This document shows positions 22,532 through 34,724 of a stretch of DNA of 64,000 bases, piece by piece; position 1 is the stretch's first letter, and the number at the start of each line of letters is the position of its first letter. A program made the translations under genes and the position numbers. The notes under the pieces are model-generated. The model did not search any database and was not told where the DNA came from. It saw nothing but the letters and a program-made list of their open reading frames with translations. Source of the stretch: Trichosphaerium sp. ATCC 40318 (Eukaryota > Discosea > Flabellinia > Trichosidae); assembly GCA_038496445.1 (NCBI GenBank), contig JALMLS010000062.1, forward strand, positions 434,001-498,000, read 5' to 3'.

Positions 22532-23824
22532 TTAATAGTGCGTATAAAATATTTTAGATTTCTGCAAGGCTTTTAGGTCTTTTATGCATTGGTTTGTCAC
22601 CTTCTTACAATACCGAATTTCAATGTCATCAACATTTACAAGTGCCTTGATGCTCTCATCTGTTATTTGAGTACACATCAGCAATTTGATTGTATGAACG
22701 CCTTTGAGGGCTTTGATTGCTTCATCTGTAACCTGTGTAGAGTACTTCAGGGTTATAGTATGAACACCTCCTAGAGCTTTAATACCATTGTCAGTTACTT
22801 GATCACATGCGCACAAGGTAATCAAATGTACATTTGAAAGTGCTTTTATACCTCTATCTGTTATGTTGTGACAACGTTCCAAGATGATAGAATGAACACC
22901 TTTCAATGATTTGATGCCTTTGTCAGTTAATTGCGTGCAGTGTGCTAATGTAATTTTATGAACACCTTCAAGTGATTTGAAGCCTTCATCTGTTATTTGA
23001 TCACATAATGTAATACTAATGGTATGTACTCCCCTGAGTGCTTTTACACCTTCATCTGTTATTGAAATACTCCATAGGTGTATCGTATGGACTCCTTTTA
23101 GCGCTTTAACACCCTCATCTGTTACCCCACAGAGTATTAGGCTGATTGTATGAACTCCAGCAAGTGCTTTTACACCTTTGTCAGTTATTGAATTGTTGTT
23201 GAGGTAAATTGTATGAACTCCAGCAAGTACTTTGACACTTTTATCTGTTATTTTAATACATCTTCTTAAGTTAATAGTATGAACGCCAGCAAGTGCTTTG
23301 ACACCTTTATCTGTTATTTTAATACATCTTCCTAAGTTAATAGCATGAACGCCAGCAAGTGCTTTGACACCTTTATCTGTTATTTTACATCCTTCTAACG
23401 TAATAGTGTGAACGCCTTTTAGTGCCATGATACCTTTGTCTGTTACTTTTTGACAGTCTTCCAAACTGATTGTATGAACCCCTTTGAGAGCCTTGATACT
23501 CTTGTCTGTTACAGTTGTATCACGCAGTATAATATCATGAACTCCTATGAGATACTTGTAGTTATTATTAAATCTTGCTTGTGGACCAATTCTAATCTTT
23601 TTTGTTTTTATTAATTTCGGTGCTTGCTTCCACAGTCTCTTCAGCTCTTTCGGATTATTTATTCTTATTGTTGTGCGCTTATATCCAAGGTAGTTTGTTG
23701 CTATTTTAAAGAACAGAGCACATGTTTCAACCACAGATTGAAGAGAGGACGCAGGAATAAAGCGTAAAACAAGTACTATTATCTCCACAGGCAAGTAATC
23801 TATAAATCGGATATTTGCGTTCAT
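22532..23824 (-). CDS. F-box protein with about thirteen leucine-rich repeats
   Basis: 430 residues in one exon. Residues 8-50 form an F-box (FIDYLPVEIIVLVLRFIPAS, SLQSVVETCALFFKIA). From about residue 95 a repeat of 22-24 residues recurs, consensus ITDKGIKALKGVHTIxLxxC, the cysteine-containing LRR type of SCF substrate receptors such as Grr1/AMN1. The protein is probably a ubiquitin-ligase adaptor. The repeats are unusually uniform and the DNA repeat is also strong, which suggests recent expansion. A broken paralogue lies at 38311-39589 and a tail fragment at 8982-9080. The GVHTI-type uniform repeats recall LRR proteins encoded by giant viruses; this is a resemblance, not a proof of transfer. 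Confidence 0.9.
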   Translation of the reverse strand: MNANIRFIDYLPVEIIVLVLRFIPASSLQSVVETCALFFKIATNYLGYKRTTIRINNPKELKRLWKQAPKLIKTKKIRIGPQARFNNNYKYLIGVHDIILRDTTVTDKSIKALKGVHTISLEDCQKVTDKGIMALKGVHTITLEGCKITDKGVKALAGVHAINLGRCIKITDKGVKALAGVHTINLRRCIKITDKSVKVLAGVHTIYLNNNSITDKGVKALAGVHTISLILCGVTDEGVKALKGVHTIHLWSISITDEGVKALRGVHTISITLCDQITDEGFKSLEGVHKITLAHCTQLTDKGIKSLKGVHSIILERCHNITDRGIKALSNVHLITLCACDQVTDNGIKALGGVHTITLKYSTQVTDEAIKALKGVHTIKLLMCTQITDESIKALVNVDDIEIRYCKKVTNQCIKDLKALQKSKIFYTHY

Positions 23825-24227
23825 AATACAATCTATTCTTTTGCTCTACAATTGAATAAATTAAGCTAATAGTTACTGCTCGTTTGAGATTTATAGCCAC
23901 TCTGAGACTAAAAACGAAGACTAAGCATAAAAAACAGGTGAATGAATAATCTTGACTAAAAACAATGTGTGTTTGATTGTAACGTTTGAAATGTTTGAAA
24001 TGTTTGGAATGATAGACGCTCGTGCTAGGGGAGAATGTTTTTAGCACCGTAACCTAGGTAGAAAAATAGCATAGGAGTAATATATGCTAGTCAAATACAG
24101 TATCCTCTCGTGAAGTGAGAGCTGTAGCTTGATACTCAATTGAATGTTATTACAATTTTTTTTATGAACATAAGACTAAATACTTTTTTCACGTGTTTGT
24201 AATACTACAATTGACTTTGTTCTTCAA

Positions 24228-24235
24228 TATAAAAG
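24228..24235 (+). promoter_or_regulatory. TATA-like box (TATAAAAG)
   Basis: A TATAAAAG lies 14 bp before the ATG of the truncated F-box fragment at 24249, and a CACGTG lies near 24190. This promoter arrangement has outlived the coding part. Confidence 0.35.
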
Positions 24236-24248
24236 TCCGTACACAGCA

Positions 24249-24389
24249 ATGTTGGCAACGTGTCACACAAAACCGCATCAAAAATTACCACCAGAGATGG
24301 TTGTTCATATTCTATATTATCGTAGGCTACTGATTTCCGGAATAATAATTGGGAATTTCTTCAAAAATAGAAAATATGTGTGCCATTAG
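24249..24389 (+). pseudogene. Truncated F-box gene start
   Basis: ATG opens a frame of 46 residues: MLATCHTKPHQKLPPEMVVH then ILYYRRLLIS and a stop. The LPPEMVVHILYY part is the first helix of an F-box; the second half and any C-terminal domain are missing. It matches the starts of the F-box genes at 40063 and 41511 in style. Confidence 0.5.
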
Positions 24390-24421
24390 AAAAAAACTCG
24401 ATGTAAATAGAAATAAGATAT

Positions 24422-26807
24422 TCATTGCGAGTTTAAGGTTCCATTTGTACTCACAAGGTTTGTACTAATATTGTTCGTTATGTGTGGACTTGTATCAACT
24501 GTTTTTGTATCAATGGGGCCCATACTTGTGCCAACAAGCCTTTTTTTCATCCTTTTACAAATCATATGGTACAATACTATAATTTCGTCAAGAAATGCCT
24601 TGATAACTAAACCATATGAGATACGCAAATCACCAAGTTTAGACGAAAAACTAAAGCGCGTACCTAAGCACCCCAGAAACAGAATAAGAGGCCTTGAGAA
24701 AAGATTGAACATACTCCATACAGAATGCCACCAAGCTGGCATTAGTTCCCATTCTAGGTTGTATTCCGTATAAACACGTGTTTCGAAACGGTATTTTTTT
24801 TAAAATCAAAGCGTACCACATTGTCCAGGAGTTGCACGTTCGCATTGAACCCACTCATAGAAAGTTTCACTGGCTCGTTTATCAGAATAAGATGCTCTTT
24901 TTATAGTTAATGCTCCGGACACGATAGAAAAATATATAAACAACAGCATCCATACAATCAATACTGCTTGGCTCCTAATATACCTCACCTTTGAATCTAC
25001 TTGATGCTTCCCGGCTATTTTCACAAGGGACAAATAATTCTATGTACGATCAGTAAACAGTTTATGGTATTTTCTACGTACTTTGCTAACAAGAGCAGCA
25101 AAAATAATTATCCCAATAGATCCAACTATCGCAACAAATAGTATTGTGAATGACACTGCAATATTCATTTCTTGTGAATGATTAAGAACTAATAACCATT
25201 TAGTACACGTGAGCAACAAAACAACAAATACAAGACAAAAAAGAGAATTTCCGAAAAAAATTATTCACGTTGATTGAAGTTGTTGATGCCGTACGAAAGC
25301 AATGAGATGCTAAAACAGAAGAAGATCCAAAATTTCTTCTAACCAGAAAGTATGTATCCTCTAGCATAACAATAATCCACGGGATGATAACAAAAGCAAT
25401 TCTAAATTGAAAGTTACTTAATTCCGGAGATTTTTTTGATTTAATTTGATTTATGTACTGTATATATTTGTGTGGAGGCTTCTTTCTCTTGAATGTGTAA
25501 ATCATACCGTAAACCCACATGAGAAAAGTGTAATTAGATAGTTCCAAAAAGTGGAAAAGCCAAAATCCTAACATCGTTAATTAATTTAGAACGAAAAAAA
25601 TCGGAATAACCTTGTATAGTGCATAAAGCAGAGTCTTGTTGTCTGTTAGATATCTCGCTGTTTAAACATACAAGATCTCTCGGATTACTAAATATACTAG
25701 GAAGATAACCTATACAACTCAACCACGTGTACCTAAAAACAGATGTAAAAAAAATAAATAGAAAGAAAAAAAAAAGGTACCAAATCAACAAAGAATGATT
25801 TAAAAGCGGAAACTTGTGCTTCAAGGCAACCCGAGTTGATACAATAACAGCAAATAATCCAATTATCATTGACACTGGAGTAAATACATACATGAGCTGC
25901 AAAATGTTTCAGAGTTCAAGTAAATCAGTTTCGGTATAGTCACAACTTACTGCCAGTTCTACTGGAGGTGCTCTATCATCAAGGAAGCGCGGTAAGCACC
26001 CAGTACTACATAATCCATCAAATCCGTATTCATGATCTTTGTTTAATCCCATTGGGTAGACACAATCTGTGGGTAGAGTCTGTGTACTTTCAGCATTGCA
26101 ATTTGGTCTTTCACCAAAGTCTGGTATCGAAACTACGCAAGAAAAAATTAACACGTGGTATCTAAGACATAACTTGTACTTGACAATACAGTTGTGACAC
26201 TTGAACAATTGGTCAACAACCTGGCTGCGTCTTCTCCGAAAGTACCAGTTAGGCAGGTATTAAGATCTTGGCATATATCTCTACAAATTGGCATCGGCCA
26301 CGGCGTGTTGCCTGAAAATAGGATTATTAACGGTGAATTAATTTAACCGCAGTTTACCTGTACATCGCTTGTATACGCTCTTACAAATAACCTCCTTTAA
26401 CAGAAGACCACACCTAATAAAACTGATTAAAATTGGATTTAAAAATAACGTTTTTTTAAAGACACCATTCGTCATAAAACACGTGTTTTTATTTGAATGC
26501 GTTAACGCTCTTGCAAGCTCTTAATAAACAAGAGATTCAGGCGAAACATAACAATGACGCCAATGACGTACCGTTTTGAAACAAGCGAAACATCTGATAC
26601 TGTAATTCCGAAAGTGTCCCTGTAGTACTCGTCTACAGCTTCTGTGGTGACATTTGGAGGAAGTATAAATAAATAATCGTCTGAAAACCCACATGGGTTA
26701 CTTGTACTGTTTACACTGACGCATTCAAATGCAAGACACGTGTGTAATGTTTCGAACGTGAATAGGACAAACAATAGTCCCCAAACCATGGTTACTGTTC
26801 CCGCCAT
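24422..26807 (-). CDS. Frizzled/Smoothened-like seven-transmembrane receptor with cysteine-rich domain
   Basis: About eleven exons join in frame. After a signal peptide (MAGTVTMVWGLLFVLFTFET) comes an extracellular Frizzled CRD: FECVSVNSTSNPCGF, then CGLLLKEVICKSVYKRC, then PMPICRDICQDLNTC and LLTNC. The spacing and the PxPxCRDxC block are those of the FZ domain. A second Cys-rich stretch (FDGLCSTGCLPRFLDDRAPP) precedes the membrane part. Transmembrane segments include LMYVFTPVSMIIGLFAVIVS, FWLFHFLELSNYTFLMWVYG, FRIAFVIIPWIIVMLEDTYF, FTILFVAIVGSIGIIIFAAL and AVLIVWMLLFIYFSIVSGAL, and the family block SNPRDLVC is visible. The tail is short and Thr/Ser/Asn-rich. Ligand and pathway are unknown. 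Some exon borders are approximate. Confidence 0.85.
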
Positions 26808-28006
26808 GCAGCAGTTTGCTAGCCTTTTTTCAACACGAAATGTGCCTATTTCAACCTGTTCAAACTAATTTTAACATATTTTAAGGTAGCATAAGTTTGT
26901 TGACGGCCACAAAATGAAGCGTACACTTCCTTCCGGCAGTACTCATACTGTTTTCTGTGCTAATCTATGTGTGTTGCCTTACTGCGCTACCCACGCTAGC
27001 ACTGGATCTCACCATATAAAAAGGTAATTGCACTAGAAACCATTGCAGGCAAGAACAATTGGTTCGGCCCTGGTTATGGTGAAAATGAAAGATGGCTCAC
27101 AATGTTCTAGAAATGCCAAGTTGAGTGAGCATGTATTTTTATCATAATTGTATAATTGACTTTCGCTACAGTTTGCCCTACCCAACACGTTGCTTCACTT
27201 AGCTTTTAGTATTAATAACATTTCACTGAATCATCGCCAAGGAGCCAGGTTGAAAACGGCTTTCAAACCCTAAGCTAAAAGCTAATTAAAAAGGTTCAAT
27301 GGCCTAAGAAAGCTTTCTCATTACATCCAAACATGGTATGAATGCCTCAGACAGTTTGCCAGATGTTTGCTTCAAAAAAATCAAGCGTAAAACTTGCTAG
27401 CGCTGACACTAGCGCCTAGCCCACGCTACGAAAAGCCTCTCGCAGCCTTCATACAGCAAATCAGGTACAATAACGTGAAAACCCAAAACACTGCCAGTGT
27501 TCTGTAGGCTTTGCAAACGTCAGGCGTCAAATATGTAAAATAAATAAATTGGCCTGATGTTTGTTAAATCACGTGCGTTGAAACAGGATTTTCTAAAAAA
27601 AATCTGTTTGGCAGATATATTTAAAAATGTGATATTTGCTCGTTCTATCAGAAGTGTCAAATCTGTCATGTATACACCTCCTTACAGCACTCTATCGCTT
27701 CCATAAGGAACTCATGTAGCGCCATAGGGTGTTTACAGACCGAATAAAGTAGTAAGGGACATGGTATATCCTATTACATAAACCAGTAAGTTTTTAAGTC
27801 CAAAAAAGAACATTCTAAAAAAGAGAAGACGCACGAGGTTGATAGATAAATTACAGGAAAGAATATAAAATGAAACACATCAAAGGCTTTAGTAATAGCA
27901 TTCTTTTTTGGTTTTGGAGGGTTAAATATACTAGCATACATATTGGTGCATGTACTAAAGGAATACTGTTAGACTTCAAACCAAGTGACATGTATTTTAG
28001 TTCATA
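26808..28006. other. Long intergenic region
   Basis: About 1.2 kb without a supported gene. Short protein-like scraps occur (for example GKNNWFGPGYGENERW near 27.05 kb, plus strand) but they stop quickly and match nothing I know. A TATA-like CATATAAAAAGG is at about 27014. Confidence 0.45.
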
Positions 28007-30341
28007 CTATCTTGCTGCATCGCGCATTTCTTTATCTGACATATTCTCATTAGCACATTCCTAATTGCGTGTGAGAAAAATCATCAAGTTGGGTGTAACA
28101 GAAGATAGGTATTGTACAAGTTTCAAAGCAATAAATCTGATGAAATCATGATCGTCTGGTATATCTGGAGATTCAAGAACAGTGAAATACAGCTCAAGCC
28201 TATCACCAATTCATAAGCCAAAACCAATAACGCACGTATTAAAAACAAAGAAAAAAGAAGTACGAGAGTTTTGTGTGTTGCGCTATGGCGAATGGGATGT
28301 ATATTTTAACTAGTCCCTCTTTCATACTGTCACTGTCACCTGTTACGATAGAGTTTAGTTGTTATCTAGGATCTTGGCACGTTTATATATGTTAGCGTAC
28401 TGGGTTTATAAACATCTTTTTGGAGGAAGAATGGTTCAAGGAGAGGTAAGTACTCATTTTGCCATGGTGTTTCAGGTTTTGATATAAGTGCATGAAATTT
28501 GTGTAAAGTCATAACGTCATTATACCGTAGTCCTGGATCTTCACCTTTGTACACACGCCACATTGCATTTTCGATTGCAGTTAAGGAATGAACTTGTGCA
28601 GTGTATGATAGTACTTGATGAATCTCCTGTATAAGAACAAATAAGGATCTACAAAAAGTAACATCATTTAAAGAAAAAAATCGTACAGAAAACGATGCTG
28701 TGTTTATATCAAAGGCTGGTATTTGACCAAGACGTTGCTTGATGTAGTTCATCAATTTACGATTTTTGAAAGCTGACACACCAAGTATAGCTGTGTGTAG
28801 TAAGTATATTAACAAGTAACACTTGACTTACTAAATTGCTCGAGCATCCAATTAAAAACTGAATATGAATCTAGTATCGTGTTCCAGTCTATTGGGACAT
28901 CCTTCCACTAATGTACAGTTAAAAATAACGTTGGTTACGTTCAAAATACCTTGGGTACTACTGGATCCTTCAATGGACCATCAGCAACTTAAACAAAGAT
29001 GATTTAGAACGGGAGAATATTGAAAGAGTAAAAAAAAAGAAAGTCGTACGTTCACATTGCTTGTCAATGTATGCAATCACATCAAATCGGAATGGTTCTT
29101 TTCCAAAGTTTACACTGCATTTCGCATTGTTTGATCTCATGCCAATTGTTGGAAAGAACATTTGCCCTTCAATATCAGGCTACAAACAACATTCATGAAC
29201 AAAGTCTGAAACAACCAAAAAGAAGAAAAAGGAGTACATAAGGAACAACGCCAATAAAGTTGCCATTCTTTGTAAAGAACATTTCTTTTTCTTGAAAGTC
29301 AAATCCACATCCAATTGTATCATGAAGTCCCCACTTTTCTTTAAATGTGTATGTCCATCCATTCTCTGCATGCAAAACAAATTAAACACAAAACTTCATC
29401 ACTTGATTGCAAAACAAAAAAAAGCCCATCTTACGAAAGTAGAAGCCACCATCATCTCTTAAAAACACAAACAATTAATAGACACTTTGTATTTAGAACG
29501 CATATATTACCCGTGATATCCGTAAGAATACCTTTTCCATCCTGGCAACGCCTTGGTTTTTTCAAAATGCTTGATAGCAGCACCAATCCCGATAACACTA
29601 TAATTTTTGAGTATAATCATTACCAACGAAAAATTTAGCTAATAAGCAACCACTTACCCAGGGTGATCACCGCTATCAATCACATAGATCTCGTAGTATG
29701 ATACTGATGCGATTTTACCAAAAGGAAGTGGTCTCATAGGGTGTGATGCTTGACAACTCTAAATACAATTAAGCCATGAAATACAGAATGCAGCGTTCCT
29801 CACCATAGGCCTATTTTCACCAATTTTTGTGACCTCTGTATTGTCGTTTGAGAAACGTAAGAGTTGATCATGTTCTTCTACAAGAATGGTAGAGGTCACG
29901 TGCGCGGATAACATGAGTTGTAGTCATACCTTCTTTTACAAGTCTAAGTGATGACATGTATTCATGGAGAGGATATCGGTCTCTGAACAGTTGTTTCCAT
30001 GTCACACCATTTGGCAGATGGTGAACCCATTTATATTTGCTACAAATCATCGCCTTTTGTTGTAAACGCAACATGTCAGGCAAGTATTAGATGCGTAAGA
30101 TGCGTACCCATAGAGATTCAGCGGAATACATCTTTTTCCAACTCTTTGACACCAATGGAATAACACCTATTCATTTCAGCGTCAAATACGCGTCAAAAAC
30201 AACTTGCCGGTGTGTTTGATGGGTATTAACATAAATATCTTGTGAGCGATCTAATACGGTTACATCAGCGATTTTTAGTTATTTAAAAGCGTTTTACGTC
30301 ACCTCAAGCGGTATTTGAGATAAATCGTTGCGTGAGTTCAT
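28007..30341 (-). CDS. F-box/SPRY-domain protein
   Basis: Roughly ten exons. The proposed start exon (ATG at 30341) reads MNSRNDLSQIPLE, the beginning of an F-box, which continues as PLVSKSWKKMYSAESLW and VTWKQLFRDRYPLHEYMSSL. Then comes a SPRY domain: ASVSYYEIYVIDSGDHPGVI, GIGAAIKHFEKTKALPGWKR, YGYHGDDGGFYFR, HDTIGCGFDFQEKEMFFTKN, FFPTIGMRSNNAKCSVNFGK. A helical C-terminal region runs through several exons to KEMRDAAR and a stop at 28007. An apparent stop near 28366 lies inside an intron that starts at the AGTACGC following VYKP. The frame between the first two exons could not be fixed. It is probably an SCF substrate adaptor. Confidence 0.78.
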
Positions 30342-30607
30342 TTTTTTTTTGAGATACGCAAGTAAATACAAAGCAGATGGTGGGTTCAAGCGTTAGCAAG
30401 AGAATGGATATTAATGTTAACAACAAGCACGTGTTAAGTGAATTGTACTCGGTCAACTACATTATCTCCAGAAAAATCTTGTTTCTATCCACGTGTAGAA
30501 CACTACACCAAAGCGTCATACACAGAGCACAACAAAGATACGATCAGTAATTTACTGTCAATGCGAAGGTTTATTCTATCTGCTACTACAAAGGGCTTTT
30601 ATGGCGT

Positions 30608-32410
30608 CTAAACTTCAGAGCCTCTATCAAGAGTGTGTACGTTCCAACGGTGAGCATTGCTACCAGGTGCTCTTGGTCTACAACCATTGCAGCACTCAAT
30701 TTTTCTCATACAGTAGCATCTTACAGCAAATACACCATTGTATTCAAGCGTAGTATAGTCTTGAGTATAGATCTCATCAGAGCACTCAGGATCTTTGGAA
30801 GCAGCTACTGCGCAATCATTTCCAAAGTGTCGGTTGTGATAAGGTGAAGCACGTCCTCTAATTAGTACTTCTTTCTTGCAATCCCTCCATGTTTCTCCAG
30901 GGCAATCGTGATGTCTTGTTCCTCCTCCAAGGTTTATGTAGGTTCCATGTCCATCGCAATAGACTCCGGCTTGTTTCAAGACGAGCTTTGGTGGGTTGAA
31001 AAGAGGTGTATCTGTTTTAGGTTCCAAATCACAGTTCCTGCAGTCGTTTGTCATTGGCCATTTAGGTACGCGTGTTACGTTTTTGTTTAAGTTTACAGCA
31101 TCGCAAGAGATACATTCATCGCCGTGTCTCCAAGGGATATCTTGATGTTGTGGAGGCGATACATAGCCTGGGAAGAGACGACCTGATCCTTTAATGTAGC
31201 ACGTGGAGTGGTATGCTGGATCTCCAGGAAGTACAACTTCTTCAAGTCCAAAGGTCTCGGATGGTATACGTCCTCGCACATTAAAGCACACGTCAACGTT
31301 TTTAGGGTCTTCTCCAAGATCTACTACGTCATCTACGCAGATTTGTGGGAGGAGATCAGCTTCAGCGTTGTATTGGTTCTCTAAGATTTCTCTTGGCATG
31401 ACAATGTATGCGTTACATCCACGCCTGATATCACATAATCTAGCACAAACATCGGCATTGTTATAGATTCTAAAGCAATCTAAATATGATGTGGTTAGCA
31501 GGCAACAGACATGAGTGCAAATACAGTTTTTCTCAAACAATTTTGCTTCTAAGATCTTTTACGTACCATAAACGTCACGACGAGCAGGTAAGTAACAGTG
31601 ATCAATACGACTTGAAAAAACAGTTAGCGCACGTGATTCAAGAAAGAAAAATTAAAAAACACGTGTTACGTACACGAATCCACCCTCAGGGTTTTCAAGT
31701 CCATAAATGTGTTCAATTTGTCTATTAACAAAGTCTATATCAATACAGTCTCTGTATCCTCTCCACAGCCATTGAGCAACATATGATCCGAACTCAGCAC
31801 CGGCTGGCATTGTAAGCTTAACCATATCAGCATCAGCAGGCCTATGTGCCCAATGTTCGAACTTGAAGATACCAAGAACGAAATCCAAGTCAGTGTTTGT
31901 GTATTCGCAATAGTTCTTTACTTCGAGATCATCTTTGTATCCAAATAGTTTTGCATTATCTGCCCAACCACCGAAAGATTCTGGTCTAGGAATGAAATTC
32001 GGAGAAGAAGGAAGGATCTCGCCGCTGTAGAATTCCTCATGAGGTATAAAGTCATCAGAACGAGCTCCAAGCCGTCTGTGGTAAACAGGCAAGTTTTTAC
32101 AAGCTCCATCAGGTGCGTCCTCGAAGTAGGCATCCATAGCGGTGAAAGAAACTTCTTTAAGTCTAGCTTCATCCTCGGCTTTGACAATGACATAGTATGA
32201 AGGTTGAGTGTGACCAACTGCCCATTCAATCTCAAACTCTTGACCAGGACCGACCTGAACATTTGGAGAAGAATGTCTTCTTGGTGGGCAAGGTGTGGTT
32301 GTACTGGCGATATCCTTACTTCTGGACCCACTTGTCCCCCAATTGTGGGCGTTAATCGAAGGGAAGGAGACCAAAGCAATAAGGAAGACAGCCAAGATTA
32401 GTGTTGGCAT
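30608..32410 (-). CDS. Secreted protein with N-terminal His after signal peptide, Cys-rich C-terminus
   Basis: The internal Met at 32410 opens a textbook signal peptide (MPTLILAVFLIALVSFPSIN) with likely cleavage before HNWGTSGSRSKDI. A first mature His, plus His in EIEWAVGHTQPSYYVIVKAE, recalls the histidine brace of copper lytic monooxygenases, but this is only an inference. The region then reads LFGYKDDLEVKNYCEYTNTD and, after an intron near 31.48-31.67 kb, a domain with many cysteines (ADVCARLCDIRRGCNAYIV ... VRCYCMRKIECCNGC). The open frame continues without a stop into the Reeler-domain protein, so this may be the second half of one fused precursor instead of a separate gene. Confidence 0.72.
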
Positions 32411-33759
32411 CTTTCCATTTAGACGCATTGTTAAACCCAAAATAGCAAGAGCCATGATTAAGAAAGAAGCTGTCGATTTCGAAGCAGGTGAGGTATTTGA
32501 TCCTCTAGCTGCAATTACGGTGTCTTCAGGTTCGGCTGGAGGATTAGTGGTTGCAAGACACTTGCACATGCGAAGTCTAAAAAAAGTCAGTAAATATAAT
32601 AAAACCATGTGAAAAAAGAAAGAGCGTTATTGACACATACCCGATGGTGGTATCACCACTTCTGGAATCACAAGTAACAGCTCCTGTGCTACGTCCTTGA
32701 TCGCCGCATCTTGTGTCGTCATAGTAGCATAGGCCGTCAGTACCCATTGTAGCTCCTTTGTTGTTGCATCCGCTTACAAAAGGAAGTTTACAAGGGAAGC
32801 TTTGTGGAATAATGAGTTCTTCAATTTTTAATGGACTGTTGATGCTCTCCATGGAAACACGATCACATAAGAGGTTCTCTTGAGCACATCTAGCGGTACA
32901 AGATTGACCTAACTACAAAGAGATTGTTAACGCAAATCGAAAAAGAAAAAAAGTTGAACAATACTCACGTTTGATTGGAACCATGTTTGAACTGGTTTGG
33001 TTTTAGAAGATTCTTTAAGTGTTAATGGGCCATCTGCGCCATTTGGCCAGTAAAAGGCGCCAGTATTGGCATCGCCTTGCTTGATTAGGCAATGGAAAGT
33101 GACACTTCCGGTTCCTTTTGCTGGAGCCTTCCATTTCCATGTTGACTTGAGAGGCTTGAGTTCAGCGCTCTGGTGTGTAATACTCTGGCGACACTCGTGT
33201 GTATTAGGCCAAGGTAATTGAAAGAATGCTACAAAAAAAAGTCAACACGTGAACAACAAGCACAAAAAAAGCAAAAAAAAAACAAAGTCAGAAAATGTAA
33301 CGTCAACAAACAAAAAAATGATAACAACAAACAATTCATAATAAAATTTGTGAACACCGTACGGTTTGATTCATCAGGTAAAAGCCATTCACCAACTCTG
33401 TTACCATCCTCATCTTGAGCGTATATGAGAATACCGCGGTATTTGAAGGCATAGTTGTTGACACGAATGCTAATGTCCATAACCATGTCTGGAACATATT
33501 CGTTCTGTTTATCGTCTTCTGGACCAGCCCATGTGCTGTATGCACTACTACGAACCACTTTTGTAGCCCAAGACATACGAGGTTCTGGATCCGTTCTACA
33601 AGTAAGCCTGTCGACTCTTCCGTTTCCGAAAACTCTGTAATCTTCTGGAGGACAACCCCATTCAGATGAAGAGGCGTCACAATTCGGTACAGATTCTGTT
33701 GGCCTCGAAGCGCCATAAACAGTCACAATGAGAGCAACCAAGAAGAAAGTTACCCGCAT
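32411..33759 (-). CDS. Reeler-domain secreted protein
   Basis: Starts MRVTFFLVALIVTVYGASRP, a signal peptide. The next part fits the Reeler domain of reelin and related extracellular proteins: YVPDMVMDISIRVNNYAFKY, RGILIYAQDEDGNRVGEWLL, then NTHECRQSITHQSAELKPLK and KWKAPAKGTGSVTFHCLIKQ. A Cys-rich segment follows (LGQSCTARCAQENLLC ... KLPFVSGCNNKG ... DDTRCGDQGRSTGAVTCDS, then MCKCL), a Ser/Thr/Pro stretch, and a hydrophobic run (FLIMALAILGLTM) like a GPI-anchor signal or transmembrane helix. No stop codon follows: the frame runs straight into a second signal peptide at 32410. Exon borders near 33376, 33231, 32968, 32913, 32640 and 32580 keep frame. Confidence 0.78.
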
Positions 33760-34724
33760 TTTCTACAGGGAAGTTTAGATCAAATGAAACCTTATTGTTA
33801 TGTCACGTGATGAGGAGAAAAGTAAAACAGAACATGTATTTACCTGAGTTAAAGTAATATTAAAGTAATATTCACTTGTTGCCACAGGTGTTTGTGTTAG
33901 AATACACTGAAAAATTTGACGAGTTTTTCAGCTAGCGGTGAGTCATTACCGCGGTACCGCTAGTGCTGCATAAAATACACAACAAAGCCGTACAGAACAT
34001 AGCAACACTATCGTTTGTAACGAAAGGGAAACACTCCTAAAATAATATGTGAACCACGTGATACGAAAAGGGCCTATACCTGTACCCTGCTCAAGCATAG
34101 ATGTCCCAATAAAAATAACACGTGAACAACACTTAACTTTTTACTCTCAATGCGAACGATCTGCACATATGAAAATGTCAACCACAAGTTACACGGAAAG
34201 TTCCAGAGAATGAAAAGGTAAAATTACGCTATTTTTATATGACGCAAAATTACGATTTCGCGGTTTTAACAATCATCCTCTACGTAGATAATGTAAACTA
34301 ACAACTAGCGCCTCAAATATTATGTGCATTGTACCGAACATACCGCAACTACACTTTGCCGATACTTTCGGCCACTACTTTTTTTGCACTTTTTGTAAAG
34401 TTCATGTAATTACAAAAAAAGTATATACTGCTGTATAATCACTGTTTCGGGTTGTGCAAATGCCTTTTCAGTTGACATACAGTGTCGGACAAAAGAATTT
34501 TCCTGGCGTCATATTTTAGTTGATACCTGCTAGCTGTTAAAATAAAGCAACTATTCTATTGTCAACTGTATGCTTGCAAGGGAAGAACAAAAACGATCAC
34601 AACAAATAGGATTACCAAGGCTTGTTTATCGATTATCTTCTTAGCCGGTCGACACTTTCACCTAGTTAAAGCATACTAAAACTCCACAAAAGTACAGACT
34701 TGTGTGAAAAAAACTGTGTCTATT
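33760..34724. other. Intergenic region upstream of the Reeler gene
   Basis: No coding signal. It holds several CACGTG motifs (about 33804, 34056 and 34121). Confidence 0.5.
33804..33809. promoter_or_regulatory. CACGTG motif 45 bp upstream of the Reeler gene start
   Basis: Palindromic E-box/G-box core in the context GTCACGTGATG. Similar motifs occur close upstream of several other genes in the window. Confidence 0.4.

Noticed and set aside
31918-32379. Alternative minus-strand frame of 153 codons
   Set aside because: Overlaps the long in-frame HNW protein exon, whose signal peptide and Cys pattern are more convincing.
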